DNA of 64,000 nucleotides, taken from Elgaria multicarinata webbii. Taxonomy: Eukaryota; Chordata; Lepidosauria; Squamata; Anguidae. The DNA is taken from contig NC_086183.1 in the NCBI RefSeq assembly GCF_023053635.1, forward strand, positions 34,887,501 to 34,951,500, read 5' to 3'. Shown here piece after piece: positions 25,068 to 47,819 of this stretch; positions within the stretch are counted from its first letter, which is position 1, and each line of letters opens with the position of its first letter. The translations under genes and the position numbers were made by a program. A model generated the notes under the pieces. The model searched no databases and was not told the DNA's origin. It saw nothing but the letters and a program-made list of their open reading frames with translations.

Positions 25068-25718
25068 AATTCAGTTCTTTAAAACTTCCAGAAATTTTGC
25101 TCCCTGTTGTACTGATTTTGCAAGTTCAGCTCTTGGCCAGGCTGTATTTACAAATCCAGTCAGATGCTTCCAGAAGCCTGGGTTTGTGGGGGTTTTCTTT
25201 CAAGCACAGTGGTGTGCAAATAGATGGCCAGCTCACTGCTCAACACAGGCATCAAACACGGTCTCCCATAGCTTCAATTCTTCTCCTTGGTGGCAGTGTA
25301 CACTTGGGAAGAAAGATTCAGGGATAAATGAGGGCATTTGAGGTGTGATAACAAGGCTGCAGTCAGAGATATTATGAACAGCCAGACATCGTGAGTTAGT
25401 GCTGGCTGGCTTGGCTGCCAACATTCTGTTTTCTGCACAGCATGTCCTGGGTGCAGGTAATAAGGTTGCAGATGCCCTGACTTGCTTGCAGGAGGAGAGA
25501 TTTCGGTCATTGGTGCCAGAAGTCAGAATCAGCTCGGACCCTTTCCAAGAGTCGCTGTGGGCGCTTGGGTATGATAAACTAGGCAGGCGGTAATTGATTA
25601 GGTTGCAAAATCCATGCTGCATTCCTACATAGGAATAGCTAACACATTAGTCCCTTCCCCATTAGCAAAGGAGCTCCGGGCATTTGGCTCCCATCCAAAG
25701 CGATGCTTCTTCAGTATC

Positions 25719-26130
25719 ATAGAAACTTAGAATAGCAGAGTTGGAAGGGACTTACAAGGCCATCCAGTCCAACCCCCTGCTCAATGCAGGAATCCACCCT
25801 AAAGCATCCCTGACAGATGGTTGTCCAGCTGCCTCTTGAAGGCCTCAAATGTGGGAGAGCCCACAACCTCCCTAGGTAACAACTGATTCCATTGTCGTAC
25901 TGCTCTAACAGTTAGGAAGTTTTTCCTGATGTCCAGCTGGAATCTGGCTTCCTGTCACTTGAACACATGACTCCGTGTCCTGCACTCTGGGAGGATCGAG
26001 AAGAGATCCTGGCCCTCCTCTGTGTGGCAACCTTTCAAGTCTTTGAAGAGTGCTGTCATGTCTCCCCTCAGTCTTCTCTTCTCCAGGCTAAACAGGCCCA
26101 GTTCTTTCAGTCTCTCTTCATAGGTCTTGC
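25719..26130 (-). mobile_element. CR1 LINE 3' end, reverse
   Basis: Reverse complement of the CR1 tail and C-terminal coding region, inserted in the tyrosine-recombinase element. Confidence 0.92.
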
Positions 26131-26341
26131 AACCTATGAGACACATATCCTGCATGTGTCTCAGGGTACAGGGCCTTATGCTAAAGATATCCATGGCACA
26201 TGGGAGGGGGGCGACCCTTGTTCCTCATTTCAGGCTAGAGCAGTGTTGTGCTGGGGGAGGTGGGGAAACCAGCAATCACTTATGGAAGGAGGCTCGCCAC
26301 CTTTGCCCTGCCACGGTGCTGATAAGTTCTGTTGGTTAGGG

Positions 26342-26896
26342 CAGGGCCAGTGCCAGGCTGTTTTGTGCCGTAGGCAAGGTGAACTGCTTTCACCCCACCC
26401 CCACCCCCACCCCCCAGCATACCCACCCCCACCATCCCAGGTAGGCGGAGACAGGCGGGGACGGAGGCCGCGTTACCTTACCTTTCCCTCGCCCCAAGTC
26501 AGAACGTGGTTCCTGGCTTGGCTTCGGCTGGGTGGGACGCTGCGGTGGGGCGGGCGGCTCCACGTTATGACATCCAGCGTGCCCGGACGCCAGAACATGG
26601 AGCTGTCTGTTCGTGACCCCCGCCCCGCTCCCAGCGTACCGGCTTGACTTCTGCTGGGCAAGCCATGGACAGTGAGGACATGGAGCCGTCCACCCGCCCC
26701 GCCCCCACCCCAGCATCCTGGCTTGGCTTCGCCTGGGCAAGCCATGGACAGTGAGGTGGGGGGCGGAAGGCCGGCTTCAGAACGGCGCGCCTGGAAGCTG
26801 CCCTCACTCGGACTCCCGGGCGCAGTGTTCGGCGCCCCCTTTACCTTGGCGCTTTAGGCGGCTGCCTGACTGGCCTCTATGGCAGCGCCGGCCCTG
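26342..26896. mobile_element. hAT-like non-autonomous element, 555 bp
   Basis: Ends CAGGGCCAGTGCCAG and CGCCGGCCCTG are inverted; flanked by GGTTAGGG (26334-26341) and GGTCAGGG (26897-26904), an 8-bp duplication with one mismatch. Same family as 6447-6712. GC-rich and non-coding. Confidence 0.85.
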
Positions 26897-28265
26897 GGTC
26901 AGGGTATGTTATTCAGGGCAGCCTTCCCCCTGGCCTTCTTTGGGGTCTTGCAAGTGCATGAAATTGTGGTGGTATCCCAAATGGATGGCACACAAGTCAA
27001 AGCTCTGGATGTCCAAGATGTGGTGATACTTTCAAGGGGCGTACGCCTCAGGATCAGACGTTCAAACATTGATCAAAAGGGGAAGGGTTGTTTCGTTCAC
27101 CTAATGGGGTACTGAACAGGCAGCCCAACGCCCCTTAAGAGTGGCTTCAGCCCTTAGCAGTGTGTCCCAGGGGCTCAGGCGAGTGTGCTGCAGGCCAGTA
27201 TCAGAGGCGAGGGCCTCCCCTCTCAGGAGTTTGGCTCACATTCCTTCAGGATTGGGGCAGCTACCACTGCGGCCGAGTTGGGTATGGCAGGAGCCCAAGT
27301 CCAGGCAACTAGAGAGTGGAAACCAGGGGCCTCTAGATCAGGCATTCACCCACTACGGACCTCTCATCTTTAACTTCATCTATTACAGCTGCAGGGCTGG
27401 AAACCGTGTGGGGTGTGGATTTACAGGCACAGCATTGCACATGGGCACAGCAGCATGTTCTGCAGAGCAGATGGAGTCATGGAGTTGCTCTGCAGTGGGG
27501 GATGACGGACACATGGCTGTGCGGGAGCCGTGTGCTCTAGAGCAAGCTCAAAGCATTGGTGATATGTGACAACACACAAACACCCTGATGCCTTCGTCAT
27601 CCAGTTAGGCAAGAACGACCTTGGGCCCTGGACGGGCTTAGATTTGACCAACGCAGCTCAGGCAGACTTACTGGAGGTGTGGCGTCACCTGCCTGGAGTC
27701 ACTGTCATTTGGTCTGAGCTGCTAGAGAGAGATGTCCCTGCCAGAGTGGATTTGGCCAGAAGAAAAGTGAACCAAGCCATGTGACGCTTTGTCCAGGCTC
27801 CAGCAGGGTGAGTCATCAGGCACCCAGCATCGCCTTTAGTTGGCAAGAGCGGGACAGACTGGATGGCCTCCCCTATCCAAAGATGGCACTGAGCTGTGGT
27901 TAGGGGGCATCTGAAAGTGCAAGCACAAATTGGCTATAGCTGGAATAGGATTGGGGGGCAAGGCTCCCCCCCCACACACACACCCCTCTTGCGGCACAAT
28001 GCACTCCAACTGTTGCTACTAATGTTCAAACACTTCTGAGCACTTTCACCTTGCAACACCACAGCCTGGACACGTGGAGCTAAACAAATGGAATGCCGCC
28101 CAGCTCCACGGCAACTCTCTACAGGGCACAGGGTGAATGAGTGCTTGACCAGCAGAAGCAATGGTTGGGGTGCGTCGTGTGGACGTCAAGAAGCGGTCGG
28201 CCTTTCCCAGAAGCATTTGCGTAACAGGGTGCTGCAGCATCGGACACAGCCCACTTGTCCCATGG

Positions 28266-29214
28266 GGGATTGATCCGTTGCCCCTGCGCACCCCAGCAGC
28301 TGCAGGCTGAAGCAAGAGCCTTGGCTGAGCATCTCACTCCGGGGGGGGGGGGAATTCAGGGTCAGTCCCTGGTTCTTTTTTCTCTGCCCCTTTGGCAGAA
28401 AGCCCCAGAGTGGGTAAACCATTGCGGTGTATAAGCGACACCGTGCACCCAGCCCTTGGCTTTCCAAGTGTTTAGACGGCCCCTTGGACAGCGGTCCTTT
28501 GACTTATCAAAATGACCCAAGAAAGGGAGATGAGCCCCACCCATGATGGTGTTTTGACACATAGTGGAAATGGTCTGATCCTACCTGGATTTTAATAGTG
28601 AAGGTTTAGTTTTAAAGCTTGTGATTTCATATTGCTTAGTTTGGCTTTGTTAATGTTAGAGCTGAAAAGTTGTATAAATAAGATTGATTGGATCAAACAT
28701 GAAGTTAAGAAAAACATCAGATTCCACAACAAGAATGAGCAAATATTCCTCTGAAATGTCCGTGTTATTTCCTGCTCACCTACTTGTTCTTGGAAGCGAA
28801 GTCTTTCTTGGCATGGAGATACACGCAGCAACCCAAGACACTTGCCCCAGTTCCTGTGATCCTCTAAAATTTTGAAAAGTTTTTGCAGTCCCTCCTAGAG
28901 AAATATCTCCTTGGTGCCGCTGAAGCCATTCATGATAGCTGGAATTGCAAGCGGTGTCTGTGTGGTGTTGCAGGAAGAGGACGGTGTACAGCCAACAACC
29001 TTTGTGTCTATCACATGCCGAAACTTTTTTAAAACCCTCATGCACTTTCCTGGGATTTGAGTTTTTGGCATGCCATGTTGATGTTGCAAGCTGAAAATCC
29101 ACCGCTCTCTACATATTTTTTCCTCTGTCAAAATATTTACATGTTTAATATCTGGGAATTATCACTGCTAAAAGATAACACACCTTCAAAGCCTACTTTT
29201 TTTTTTTTTTTTTT
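28266..29214. other. Intergenic stretch, nothing recognised
   Basis: Several short frames on both strands but no motif or splice context. A G-run at 28340-28351 and a T-run at 29198-29216. Confidence 0.45.
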
Positions 29215-29470
29215 TGGTCTGTGGCTGATGTTGTGCAGACTTCTACTGTTACTTTCTACTGTTACTTTCTACTGTTAGTTTTTCCCTACCCTGTGCCTGC
29301 TTACCCTACCCTGTACCTGTTTGCATTCTCTTCCCCTCCTTATTGTTTTACTATGATTTTATTAGATTGTAAGCCTATGCGGCAGGGTCTTGCTATTTAC
29401 TGTTTTACTCTGTACAGCACCATGTACATTGATGGTGCTATATAAATAAATAATAATAATAATAATAATG
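29215..29470 (+). mobile_element. LINE 3' end
   Basis: TTAGATTGTAAGCCTATGCG, GTACAGCACCATGTACATTG, GGTGCTATATAAATAAAT followed by (AAT)n: a LINE-type 3' end. Family not assigned. Confidence 0.65.
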
Positions 29471-29600
29471 TTTGTTTGATGCAGTTCATTCAAATGGGAG
29501 TTTCAAAAACATGCTGCTTTATTTTATTTTATCTTTTAAATGATTGGTGTGGCAGATAATTTTGTGTAAAGAAAATGAGTTGCTAGAAAGACTTGCAGCG

Positions 29601-29707
29601 GATCTACACTATTGCTTTAAAGCTCTTTATAACAGTTTTATAGCGCTTTAAAGCAGTTAAAGCGCTTTATAACTGTTATAAAGCGCTTTAAAGCAGTAGT
29701 GTAGATC
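29601..29707. mobile_element. 107-bp palindromic MITE
   Basis: GATCTACACTATTGCTTTAA and TTAAAGCAGTAGTGTAGATC form near-complete inverted halves with repeated AGCGCTTTA inside. Shares the GATCTACAC terminus with elements at 1300-2335 and 15333-16165. Confidence 0.75.
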
Positions 29708-29927
29708 TGGCCTTGGTGCTGGCACAAGGTTATCCTTGCAGACCCACAAACAACAAGCACTAAGGACGGTGTGATCACAGTTTGTGTTGACTTTATAAGA
29801 CTCATAAAGGCCGTGAATGCTTTGTCTGGGAGAAGGAAGGCAGGGTTGGCCCAGGTCCAAAATGTAAACGTTTCAGTGCTCAACTGTTTGAGTGCGCAGT
29901 GCTGCCTGGGCAAAAACTGCACGGAGG

Positions 29928-30055
29928 GACCGTAGCTCAGTGGGGAGGTAGCTCAAGGGAGGTGGCCCTAGATTGGCATGCTGGAGATCCCAGTTTCGAT
30001 CCCTGACAGCATCCCAAGGGAGGACAAGGAGAAAATCCTGCCTGAAACCCTGAAG

Positions 30056-30100
<45 letters not shown>

Positions 30101-30170
30101 GGCTCCCAATCAGTCTTGACAATAATGGGCTAGAGGGACTATTTTTCTGATTCAGTATAAGGTAAGAGAT
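29928..30170 (+). mobile_element. tRNA-derived SINE
   Basis: A-box-like GACCGTAGCTCAGTGGGG and B-box-like GTTTCGATCCCTG, a non-tRNA body (CCTGCCTGAAACCCTG) interrupted by (GA)n at 30060-30097, then GATTCAGTATAAGG. Too diverged and long for a tRNA gene. Confidence 0.8.
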
Positions 30171-30974
30171 GTCTGACGCTGGGAATTCTGTTCTGTTTAA
30201 AACTGGTCCAATCCAATAAATGGTAGTGGATGTAGCGGATTTATTTTTTTCCAATTCTGAAAATGTTTTGTGCATATATATTTTCCTGGGGATTTGCACA
30301 ATTTGGATTTTTTTTTCTTTTTCTTTTTTTGGGGTCTTTAATTTTGCACAAACGGGGAAATAATTTTTATATATATTTATCAGTGATCTTGCGCAAATGC
30401 ACATGATTGACCACCTGTCCGCTATGTACCCCTGCAGAGGTATATTTCTCTCTTGTAAATATCCTTGTCAGTTTCATCCTCTCCACACACCACTTCCTTT
30501 AGCTCAGCAGAACCATTTTCCCTACTTGACAAAGAACTTGTCAATTTCAGCCCCCACATGGTGCTTTCCATGTATTGGATCAACTTGCTACAAATCAAGT
30601 CAATGCCAGCAGGGGGAAACAGAACAAAATCTGTTGTTTCACCCCAAAACCAGAATTTTCATATATCCCTTGTAGAACTGGTTTCCTATGTTCCAGTGTG
30701 CAATACAGTTATTTCTTCTTGTTTTTGTTGCTCTATCTACCTGTGACTTACTGTTTCAGAATTATCTGGTTATAGGACAAACTTTTTGCATTGTATTTAA
30801 TTGGCACAATGGCCCGTGTATGCTCTCTGAAGTTTGTTTCAGGGTACTTGGAACAATCCTTCCAGCTCATGGTCTTCCCGTTCTGTGACGGCTCCCATGT
30901 TTATGGGTTGCTCTCCCCATGGAAGCTTATCTGGCACTGTCATTGTTGTGGCACCAGGCAAAGACGCACTTCTT
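30171..30974. other. Intergenic stretch, nothing recognised
   Basis: AT-rich DNA with short open frames; no motif or exon border supported. Confidence 0.45.
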
Positions 30975-31220
30975 CGGGCTCAAGTTAAAGGAAGCCAGAT
31001 TCCAGCTGGACATCAGGAAAAACTTCCTGACTGTTAGAGCAGTACGACAATGGAACCAGTGACCGAGGGAGGTTGTGGGCTCTCCCACCCTGGAGGCCTT
31101 CAAGAGGCAGCTGGACAAGCATCTGTCCGGGATGCTTTTGGGTGGATTCCTGCATTGAGCAGGGGGTTGGACTCAATGGCCTTGTAGGCCCCTTCCAACT
31201 ATTCTAGGATTCTATGATTC
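30975..31220 (+). mobile_element. CR1 3' end fragment
   Basis: Starts inside the CR1 C-terminal coding region (GGGCTCAAGTTAAAGGAAGC) and ends in ATTCTATGATTC. Confidence 0.9.
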
Positions 31221-31761
31221 GTTATGGCGCAATTGCTGTGGGCTGCTTTCATGTTGCTCATCCTCGGCCACAAGCAACAGAAGATGTTGTGCATTTGTAG
31301 ATGAGCACGCTTCGTATAGCACTATTTTTAGATTATGGTTTTCATGGTATTTATTTTAATTTTGATTAATGTGCTCATTATGACTTATATCGATGGGGGT
31401 GTCCCGTTTTATCATTTATGGATTTCTGTATTGTGTTTGTAAGCCACTTGGAAACAGCAGCAGCAGCAGCAGCAGCAAAAAACACAGATTGGGGCCCCAT
31501 GACACCTGGAAGAAATGCCCCTGACCTCTTAACCTCCCAAGGGCAGAAATGGCCAGTTTTCACTCGGCGTGTTTGACTCGAACCAGCTGGTCGTCGCCAA
31601 TGATTGCAGCGGAGGTTGACGAACGACAGTTCAAGCCACACGTTGTTTGCTGAAGGGGGTTGGGGTGCAAGGAAGGCAGTAGCTGATTTCCATCGTGATC
31701 TCTCTGTTCAGGCCCCAGAACGCTCAGGAACAACTAGACTCTGGTAACAGCTGCAAACGTG
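31221..31761. other. Upstream flank of gene B
   Basis: Contains (CAG)n at 31456-31477. No TATA box seen in the last 100 bp before the gene B start; other promoter elements cannot be named by eye. Confidence 0.4.
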
Positions 31762-42189
<10,428 letters not shown>

Positions 42190-43737
42190 AGCCCCCCAGA
42201 TGGGCCAGCCTGCTTGACACCCCCCCCCCCCGCCCACGGATCCCACGGAGCCTGAGACAAGAGGTTGCTCCACCTCAGCCCTGAATTGCTTCTCCTTCCC
42301 AGGCTTGACAATTCATGCCGTGCCCCTCGAACCCCTCTGGGTTGCAGCGGTCTGTGTTCCACAGGAATGTCCTCTCTCTTATCTGACGCTGATGCTGATG
42401 CTGATGCTGGGCTGATGCTGGGCTTTCCAACAGCAAGGCTCCCAGATGGCCCTTTGGGGATTTCAGCATTGAGGCCAAGGAGCTGCCTGATCTATCCAGC
42501 CCTTCTCTCCTTGACCTCTTTTTCTGCTTCTCTTCCTTCCTTCCTTCCTTCCTTCCTTCCTTCCTTCCTTCCTTCCTGTGGACTGACTCCCACACTCACG
42601 GCTGCCGTTGCCTCTCTCCTGCTCCCTCTTCTGCCTCCACACTGGGCCTCTCCAACTGGCCCATGCCCTTTGCATCCCATCCTGAAATGGCCGGCCTGTA
42701 AACTCACCCTCAGAGCTCTCCGTGGCCTGACTGACCCACCCCCTGTCGCTCAGCCCTGCTTTCCTGCTACTCCCCTAAGTGTGACCTCCTCTCTTCCAGC
42801 TCTGCCACCTTCAGCACAGGGCCACTTGCTCCGCCCATTCTCCCTTGCTGCCCCCTATGTGTGGACCTCTCTCCCTGGACATATCCTGGATGCTGCCACC
42901 ACCCCTCCAATTCCCTCCTCAAAGACACTGTTTCTGCATAGTTCTTGTCTTATTCCCATCAACCACATTCCAGTCTGTAACCAGGTTTTGAGGACACACA
43001 AAGGCATTGGGTGACCTCCCTTCTCCCTTCTCCCTCCTCCTCCTCCTCCTCCTCCTCCTCCTCCCTGTCTGCTTGGGATGGAACCAACAAAATGGCAGCT
43101 TTACCGCATCAATACACAGTTTACTACAGCTCAGAGATTCTAACAGCAAACCCTAAAATAAATACAGAACACGGCCACGTGCCAGGACCATCGGTGAGGT
43201 GCAATAACAGCGGAGCACATCAGCCGTGCAGCTGGGCCCCAGGTAGGAGTGATGAGCCTGGTTTCCTTTAATGGACTTGACATCGACGCGACCCTCCCAG
43301 GACAGGACCTGCAGTCGTGCTGGGACAGCAGATGGTGCACAGATACATCTCAGCTGCTTCTGCACCACAATTTTATCCTTTCTCTAGAAACTTAGCAGCA
43401 GGTAAAGGAGTGTACAAAAGAATTAGCTATCATCTTTGCTGAAAATTTCCTTTCCATCTCCTCACTACTGAAATGACATGTCAAGGTGGATGGATGGATG
43501 TTGGAACCTGTCTGCCTGTTTGCCTTTCTTAGCACACATCAGCAAGCATCACCATCTGACTGCCGGAGCAATGAGCACCCCTTGCCAAAGCCTTGAGCAA
43601 CACGTACCCTGCTCACACTTCTGTTGCACTCGCACAATCGAGTCACTGCTGAAGAAATCCACGCACCGATATTTGCAAGAACAAACTCGGTCCACCCCCT
43701 TGAATGAAGGAGCGTTCCATTAGTAAATGTTTAGAGT
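42190..43737. other. Downstream of gene B, simple repeats, possible 3' UTR
   Basis: Holds a C-run (42220-42231), (TTCC)n at 42533-42577 and (CTC)n at 43030-43064. An AATAAA at 43157-43162 could serve gene B but would imply a 3' UTR near 1 kb. The 249-codon open stretch at 42265-43014 runs through simple repeats and is not taken as a gene. Confidence 0.45.
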
Positions 43738-44002
43738 CAGGGTGGTGTAGTGGCTAAAGTGTTGGACTGGGAGTCGGGAGATCCGGGGTCTAGTCCCCCA
43801 CTCAGCCATGGAAACCCACTGGGCGACTTTGGGCCAGTCACAGACTCAGCCCAGCCTACCTCACAAGGTTGTTTTTGTGAGGATAAAATGGAGAGGAGGA
43901 GGAGGAGGAGGAGGGTTATGTATGCCGCCTTGAGTTTCTTGGAGGAAAAAAGGTGGGATATAAATGCAATAACAGATAAAATAATAAAAATAAATAAACT
44001 TC
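43738..44002 (+). mobile_element. tRNA-derived SINE, full length
   Basis: tRNA-like head with GGTGGTGTAGTGGCTAAAGTG (A box side) and GATCCGGGGTCTAGTCCCC (B box side), body CCATGGAAACCCACTGGG, L2-type tail AAAGGTGGGATATAAATGC and A-rich end. Reference copy for the partial ones at 19630, 33318 and 38418. Confidence 0.85.
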
Positions 44003-45480
44003 TTCACACCTTATTTTCTCAAGGAATGTGGAGGAGGAGGGAGTTGCTGGGGAAACTTGTAAATATAGAGGATGCTGATGGTCTTCTGGGCACAGTGGAA
44101 ATCTACTGCCAAGTCTGTGGGTGAGGATGATGGGGCCCAAAGCAACGGGAAGCATTTTGCTGCCCTCAGGAGCTGCACCACAACACAACATTTGCACAAA
44201 GTCTGCATGATAAAAGTTCTCGTAACAAAAATACAAGGCCTTTCACAACTAGAAATCCTTGTAGAAAACTTTATATTACGCATATTAGGCATATTAAAGG
44301 TTAAGGTCTAATTAAGCTTTATGATGCAAATACACAATAAAACAGGCTCACAATAATTACACAAATTGTGCATAAGGAAGAACAGGTATTTGCCTGTTTC
44401 GTATAGATCGATAACCTCTATAGAACAATCAAAATGACCAGTCAGGTGCAAATACATTATCTGTTCTGCATTAAAGAGACACAGTGTGGGAATCTTTAAA
44501 GGTCCTTTTCCTTCTCTTACAGCCAAGGTTGAATCTTTACTGATCTTTGCTTCTCACGAAACTGGTTCCCTTTAATCCAGGGAAACAGGCAGCCTCAGTT
44601 CCTTGGAAAAGCAAAGCTTACAGCTCCAGGGATGGGCAGAGGGCAAGATCACAATCTCCTGGTAGATCTCCGGGTGATTTGCATTGAATTGGCAAAGCAT
44701 ATCTGACTCCCAATGGCTTAATAAGAGGAACAGCAAAATAACTCTTCCACCACCACCCTAAATTATACTGCTGAACTTAAGGAGAAGAGGGATAACCGGA
44801 AGGATTGTGGGCTCAATTCAATTCTGACACTTAGAACAAATCCCTGAGCTTAAAACTCTTTCCTTCTAAGTACACCAGGCTCCAGCGGCTGGATCCCAGG
44901 GATACTTGTAAAAAAGAAAATAGATCCTGGAAGCCCTAAAGTCTGCCAGCCTCTGGTCTCTACGTTTTCATCCAGGGAGAGAGCAAGATAAGGAAGGGAA
45001 GGGAAGAAGAGAATGGAAGTAAAGAAAAGAAAAGGAGGCTTTGCGTTGTTTTCCAAAAGAGCAACCTTCAGTTGGAGAAAAAGGCTCAGCTGTCGTCTGA
45101 TTGAGCCATCTGCCAGTAGGTGGCAAAGGTGTGTTCACGTGCACTCTGCCAGTGTCTTGCGTCCTGTCCCACAGATGCAAGCAAACACCTTGCATAAGAA
45201 CACACCCAACCCTAGTAGACCCAGAGCCCAGGCAAAGTGTGACCTGAAGCACCCTCCTTTCCTTCAGCGTAACGCCCCCCACCCCCACAAGAACCCTACC
45301 CTCTAGCCCATGTCCAAAGGGGCCTTCTTTTGGCTTCTTGCATACATCAATGGCCTGCACTGCAGCCATACCAGGGACGTTTCCACAACCTGCTGACAAG
45401 ACACCCAGAAACCCCATGGAAGAAGACCGGGAATAAGGGACATCCTGGAGGAAAGTGGAGGTCAGAGGGGCAGCCGGGCT
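44003..45480. other. Between gene B and gene C 3' ends, nothing recognised
   Basis: No gene, splice context or known repeat seen. Genes B and C converge on this region, so it should hold both polyadenylation sites; none can be assigned with confidence. Confidence 0.4.
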
Positions 45481-45909
45481 TCAGCGGGGGATGGCGTAGA
45501 ACTTGTACAGGGGTGGTATGTTCCCTATGCCGGTCGCAATCGGTGAGAGGTCAAGTTGCTCCGGAGGGCAGGTGGGTTGGAAGGTGAAGCGCTGCAGAAG
45601 TGTGGTGAAGAACAGGAACATCTCTACGCGAGCCAACGATTCTCCGAGGCACACGCGTTTCCCTGAGGGTTGAGATTGAGGGGAGGGGAGGACAAAGGGG
45701 GAGCCCCATCAGCCTCAGGGACAAGAGCTATAAGACCGCTGTGGATGAGAAGGGAGCCACACCAGAGGACGTGGGCCGGAGCGGCTTTGACGGGCTCTGC
45801 CTCCTGATACACAGTCTTCATTTCTAGACTTCAAGATTTCACACACTACGCTGGATCAAGGTTTCTGTAGAGTTTACCTTTCCCCTTTCTCTGAGGTGGA
45901 AGCACACAG

Positions 45910-46017
<108 letters not shown>

Positions 46018-46439
46018 TTTTTTAACATTTGAACTTGCCCTGCCAGTGCAGTCCATATTTCCTGTGTTGGTGACGGGGAGGCTGTGTTTGGGAGAGTTTG
46101 GCTTATTGACAGCATTGCAATGAGGTTCACTCTTAATGTTGCAGGTTAGGGGTGAATCTGAGGCTATGATCACATGAGGAACATCCACTTGTTGGCTTTC
46201 CAGCCCAAAATCCTCCCTCCTTCCCTCACTCACCTACACACACACACCCACATTTTAATCCAACACTCAATTGCCTGCAGAAGACTTGTGTTCCATTAAT
46301 GGGCACAGATATGGGATTTCTAAAGTTTGTTGTGTTTTTTAAAGATCAGGAGATCTTTAAAAATAAGATCTGGGTTAAGAAAAACAATATTCCCCCAAGT
46401 TTTTTAAATACTTCTCGCTGGCTGTTTTGTATTGCTTTT

Positions 46440-46570
46440 ATGATTTCGTTGATTATTATTATTATTGCTTATATCCCACCTATATAAAAAGTAACCCAGG
46501 CAGCGTACAAAGTTAAAAACAATTTAAACAAGATAAAACAATCAATACGACAATGCAGCATAAAAGAAAT
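46440..46570 (-). mobile_element. LINE 3' tail, reverse
   Basis: (ATT)n followed by GCTTATATCCCACC and GCAGCGTACAAAGTTAAAAAC, reverse of a LINE-type tail. Confidence 0.55.
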
Positions 46571-46914
46571 ATGTAACGGACAGCAATAAGATTCTAAAAA
46601 GGGAAGGCCTGCCGGAATAATAACATCTCTAATGCCTGCTTAAAGACATTCAAAGAAGTCAGCTCCTACCTTTGCTGGTTACAATAATGAAGGAAAGGAA
46701 GAAAGGAATGAAGCAACAAAGGTACACATCAAGCCTCCATTCTTGGGTTCAAAATAGGCTTTTCTGTGTAGATCTTAGAAAACATGTCAGTTGCACACCT
46801 GTGACGAATATTTGCCCCAGGAGTCTTTGCACTGTAGTTTAAGCATCTTGCAAGATTCTTGCCCCAGCTTGCATAATAGACTACCTTGCAAATCCTAAAT
46901 ATACGTTTAGGAGC

Positions 46915-47120
46915 TGGGGAAAGTGCAGAAAAGGGCAAGTGAAAGGATCAAGGGGCTGGAGCATCTCCTTTATGAGGGAAGGTTACAACAGCTGGGCTTG
47001 TTTTGCTTGGAAAAAAGGAAGGAAAGGGGGGAGAACTGATAGAGGTGGACAAAATGATGCACAGTGTGGAGAATGTGGAGGAGTCATTTTTCTCCTTCTC
47101 TCGTAATACTAGAACCTGGT
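46915..47120 (+). mobile_element. Older, diverged CR1 fragment
   Basis: Encodes CR1-like sequence (KGLEHLLYEGRLQQLGLFCLEK) of a different, more diverged subfamily than the other CR1 copies here. Confidence 0.7.
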
Positions 47121-47819
47121 TAAGTGTAGAATTGTCCATATGTTCTTTGGTTTTATAACATATTCTGGGAAATGTTAAGATTGCTTGAAATGTTAAAGTA
47201 AAACATGAAAAAAAAATGCCTGATCTCAAAGTCCTATATAAACAATTTCTGTGAGCCAACAGCAGGAATTCCATGAAGGTACCATTTCCTGATTGCACTT
47301 TAGTTTTTGAGAAATGGAACAGGATATATTAACTGCTGATCCATGATCAATCTAAACACAAAAATCTGATTGCATGGAATCCCTAGGCAAGGATAAATTC
47401 ATCACGCCCCCCCCCCCCCCCGCACATGGACGACTCCTCTTCAAACTGAGCTTCCCTCAATAGTGAGGAAAAATAATGCACTGGCCATAATGGATTCTTC
47501 TTGTACCCGGCACCACCCCATTCCACCGTAACGTCCCGCCCTTGTGAACACACTGCTACCAGAGCTCCCCCTTGCTATGAAGAGAACAAGTCAGCAAATG
47601 CATCCAGCAACACGCCCCCACGCCGCCGCCCCCACGCCAGCCTTGCTAGCACCCAAGAGAGAACTCACCAGCAGAGAAGGGCATGAAACCGTCGCGCCGT
47701 CGGAACTCTCCCTTCTCATCCAAGAAGTTGGTGGGGTCAAACATTTCAGGGTTCTTGAATTGGGTTGGATCCTTATGGACGGAGTAAAGGAAAGTAATAA
47801 TATTGGTGCCCTGTGGAGA

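Larger units (their letters stand above)
25070..28265 (+). mobile_element. Tyrosine-recombinase retrotransposon (DIRS/Ngaro-type) fossil
   Basis: Degraded element in several pieces. About 25380-25590 resembles the end of an RNase H domain (AGNKVADALTCLQEERF). About 26905-27370 resembles a tyrosine recombinase (LAFFGVLQVHE, then the signature HSFRIGAATTAAELGM). About 27590-27780 resembles the SGNH-hydrolase-like domain that Ngaro elements carry (VIQLGKNDLGPWTGLDL). The order RNase H, recombinase, hydrolase matches Ngaro. Broken at many places and interrupted by a reverse CR1 (25719-26130) and a hAT element (26342-26896). Terminal repeats not identified. Confidence 0.75.

Noticed and set aside
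29928-30000. A tRNA gene
   Set aside because: Box-like motifs are present but spacing is wrong, no cloverleaf closes, and a SINE body follows.
42265-43014. 249-codon open stretch on the plus strand after gene B
   Set aside because: It runs through (TTCC)n and C-rich DNA, has no recognisable domain and no splice or promoter context. Open frames arise easily in such composition.
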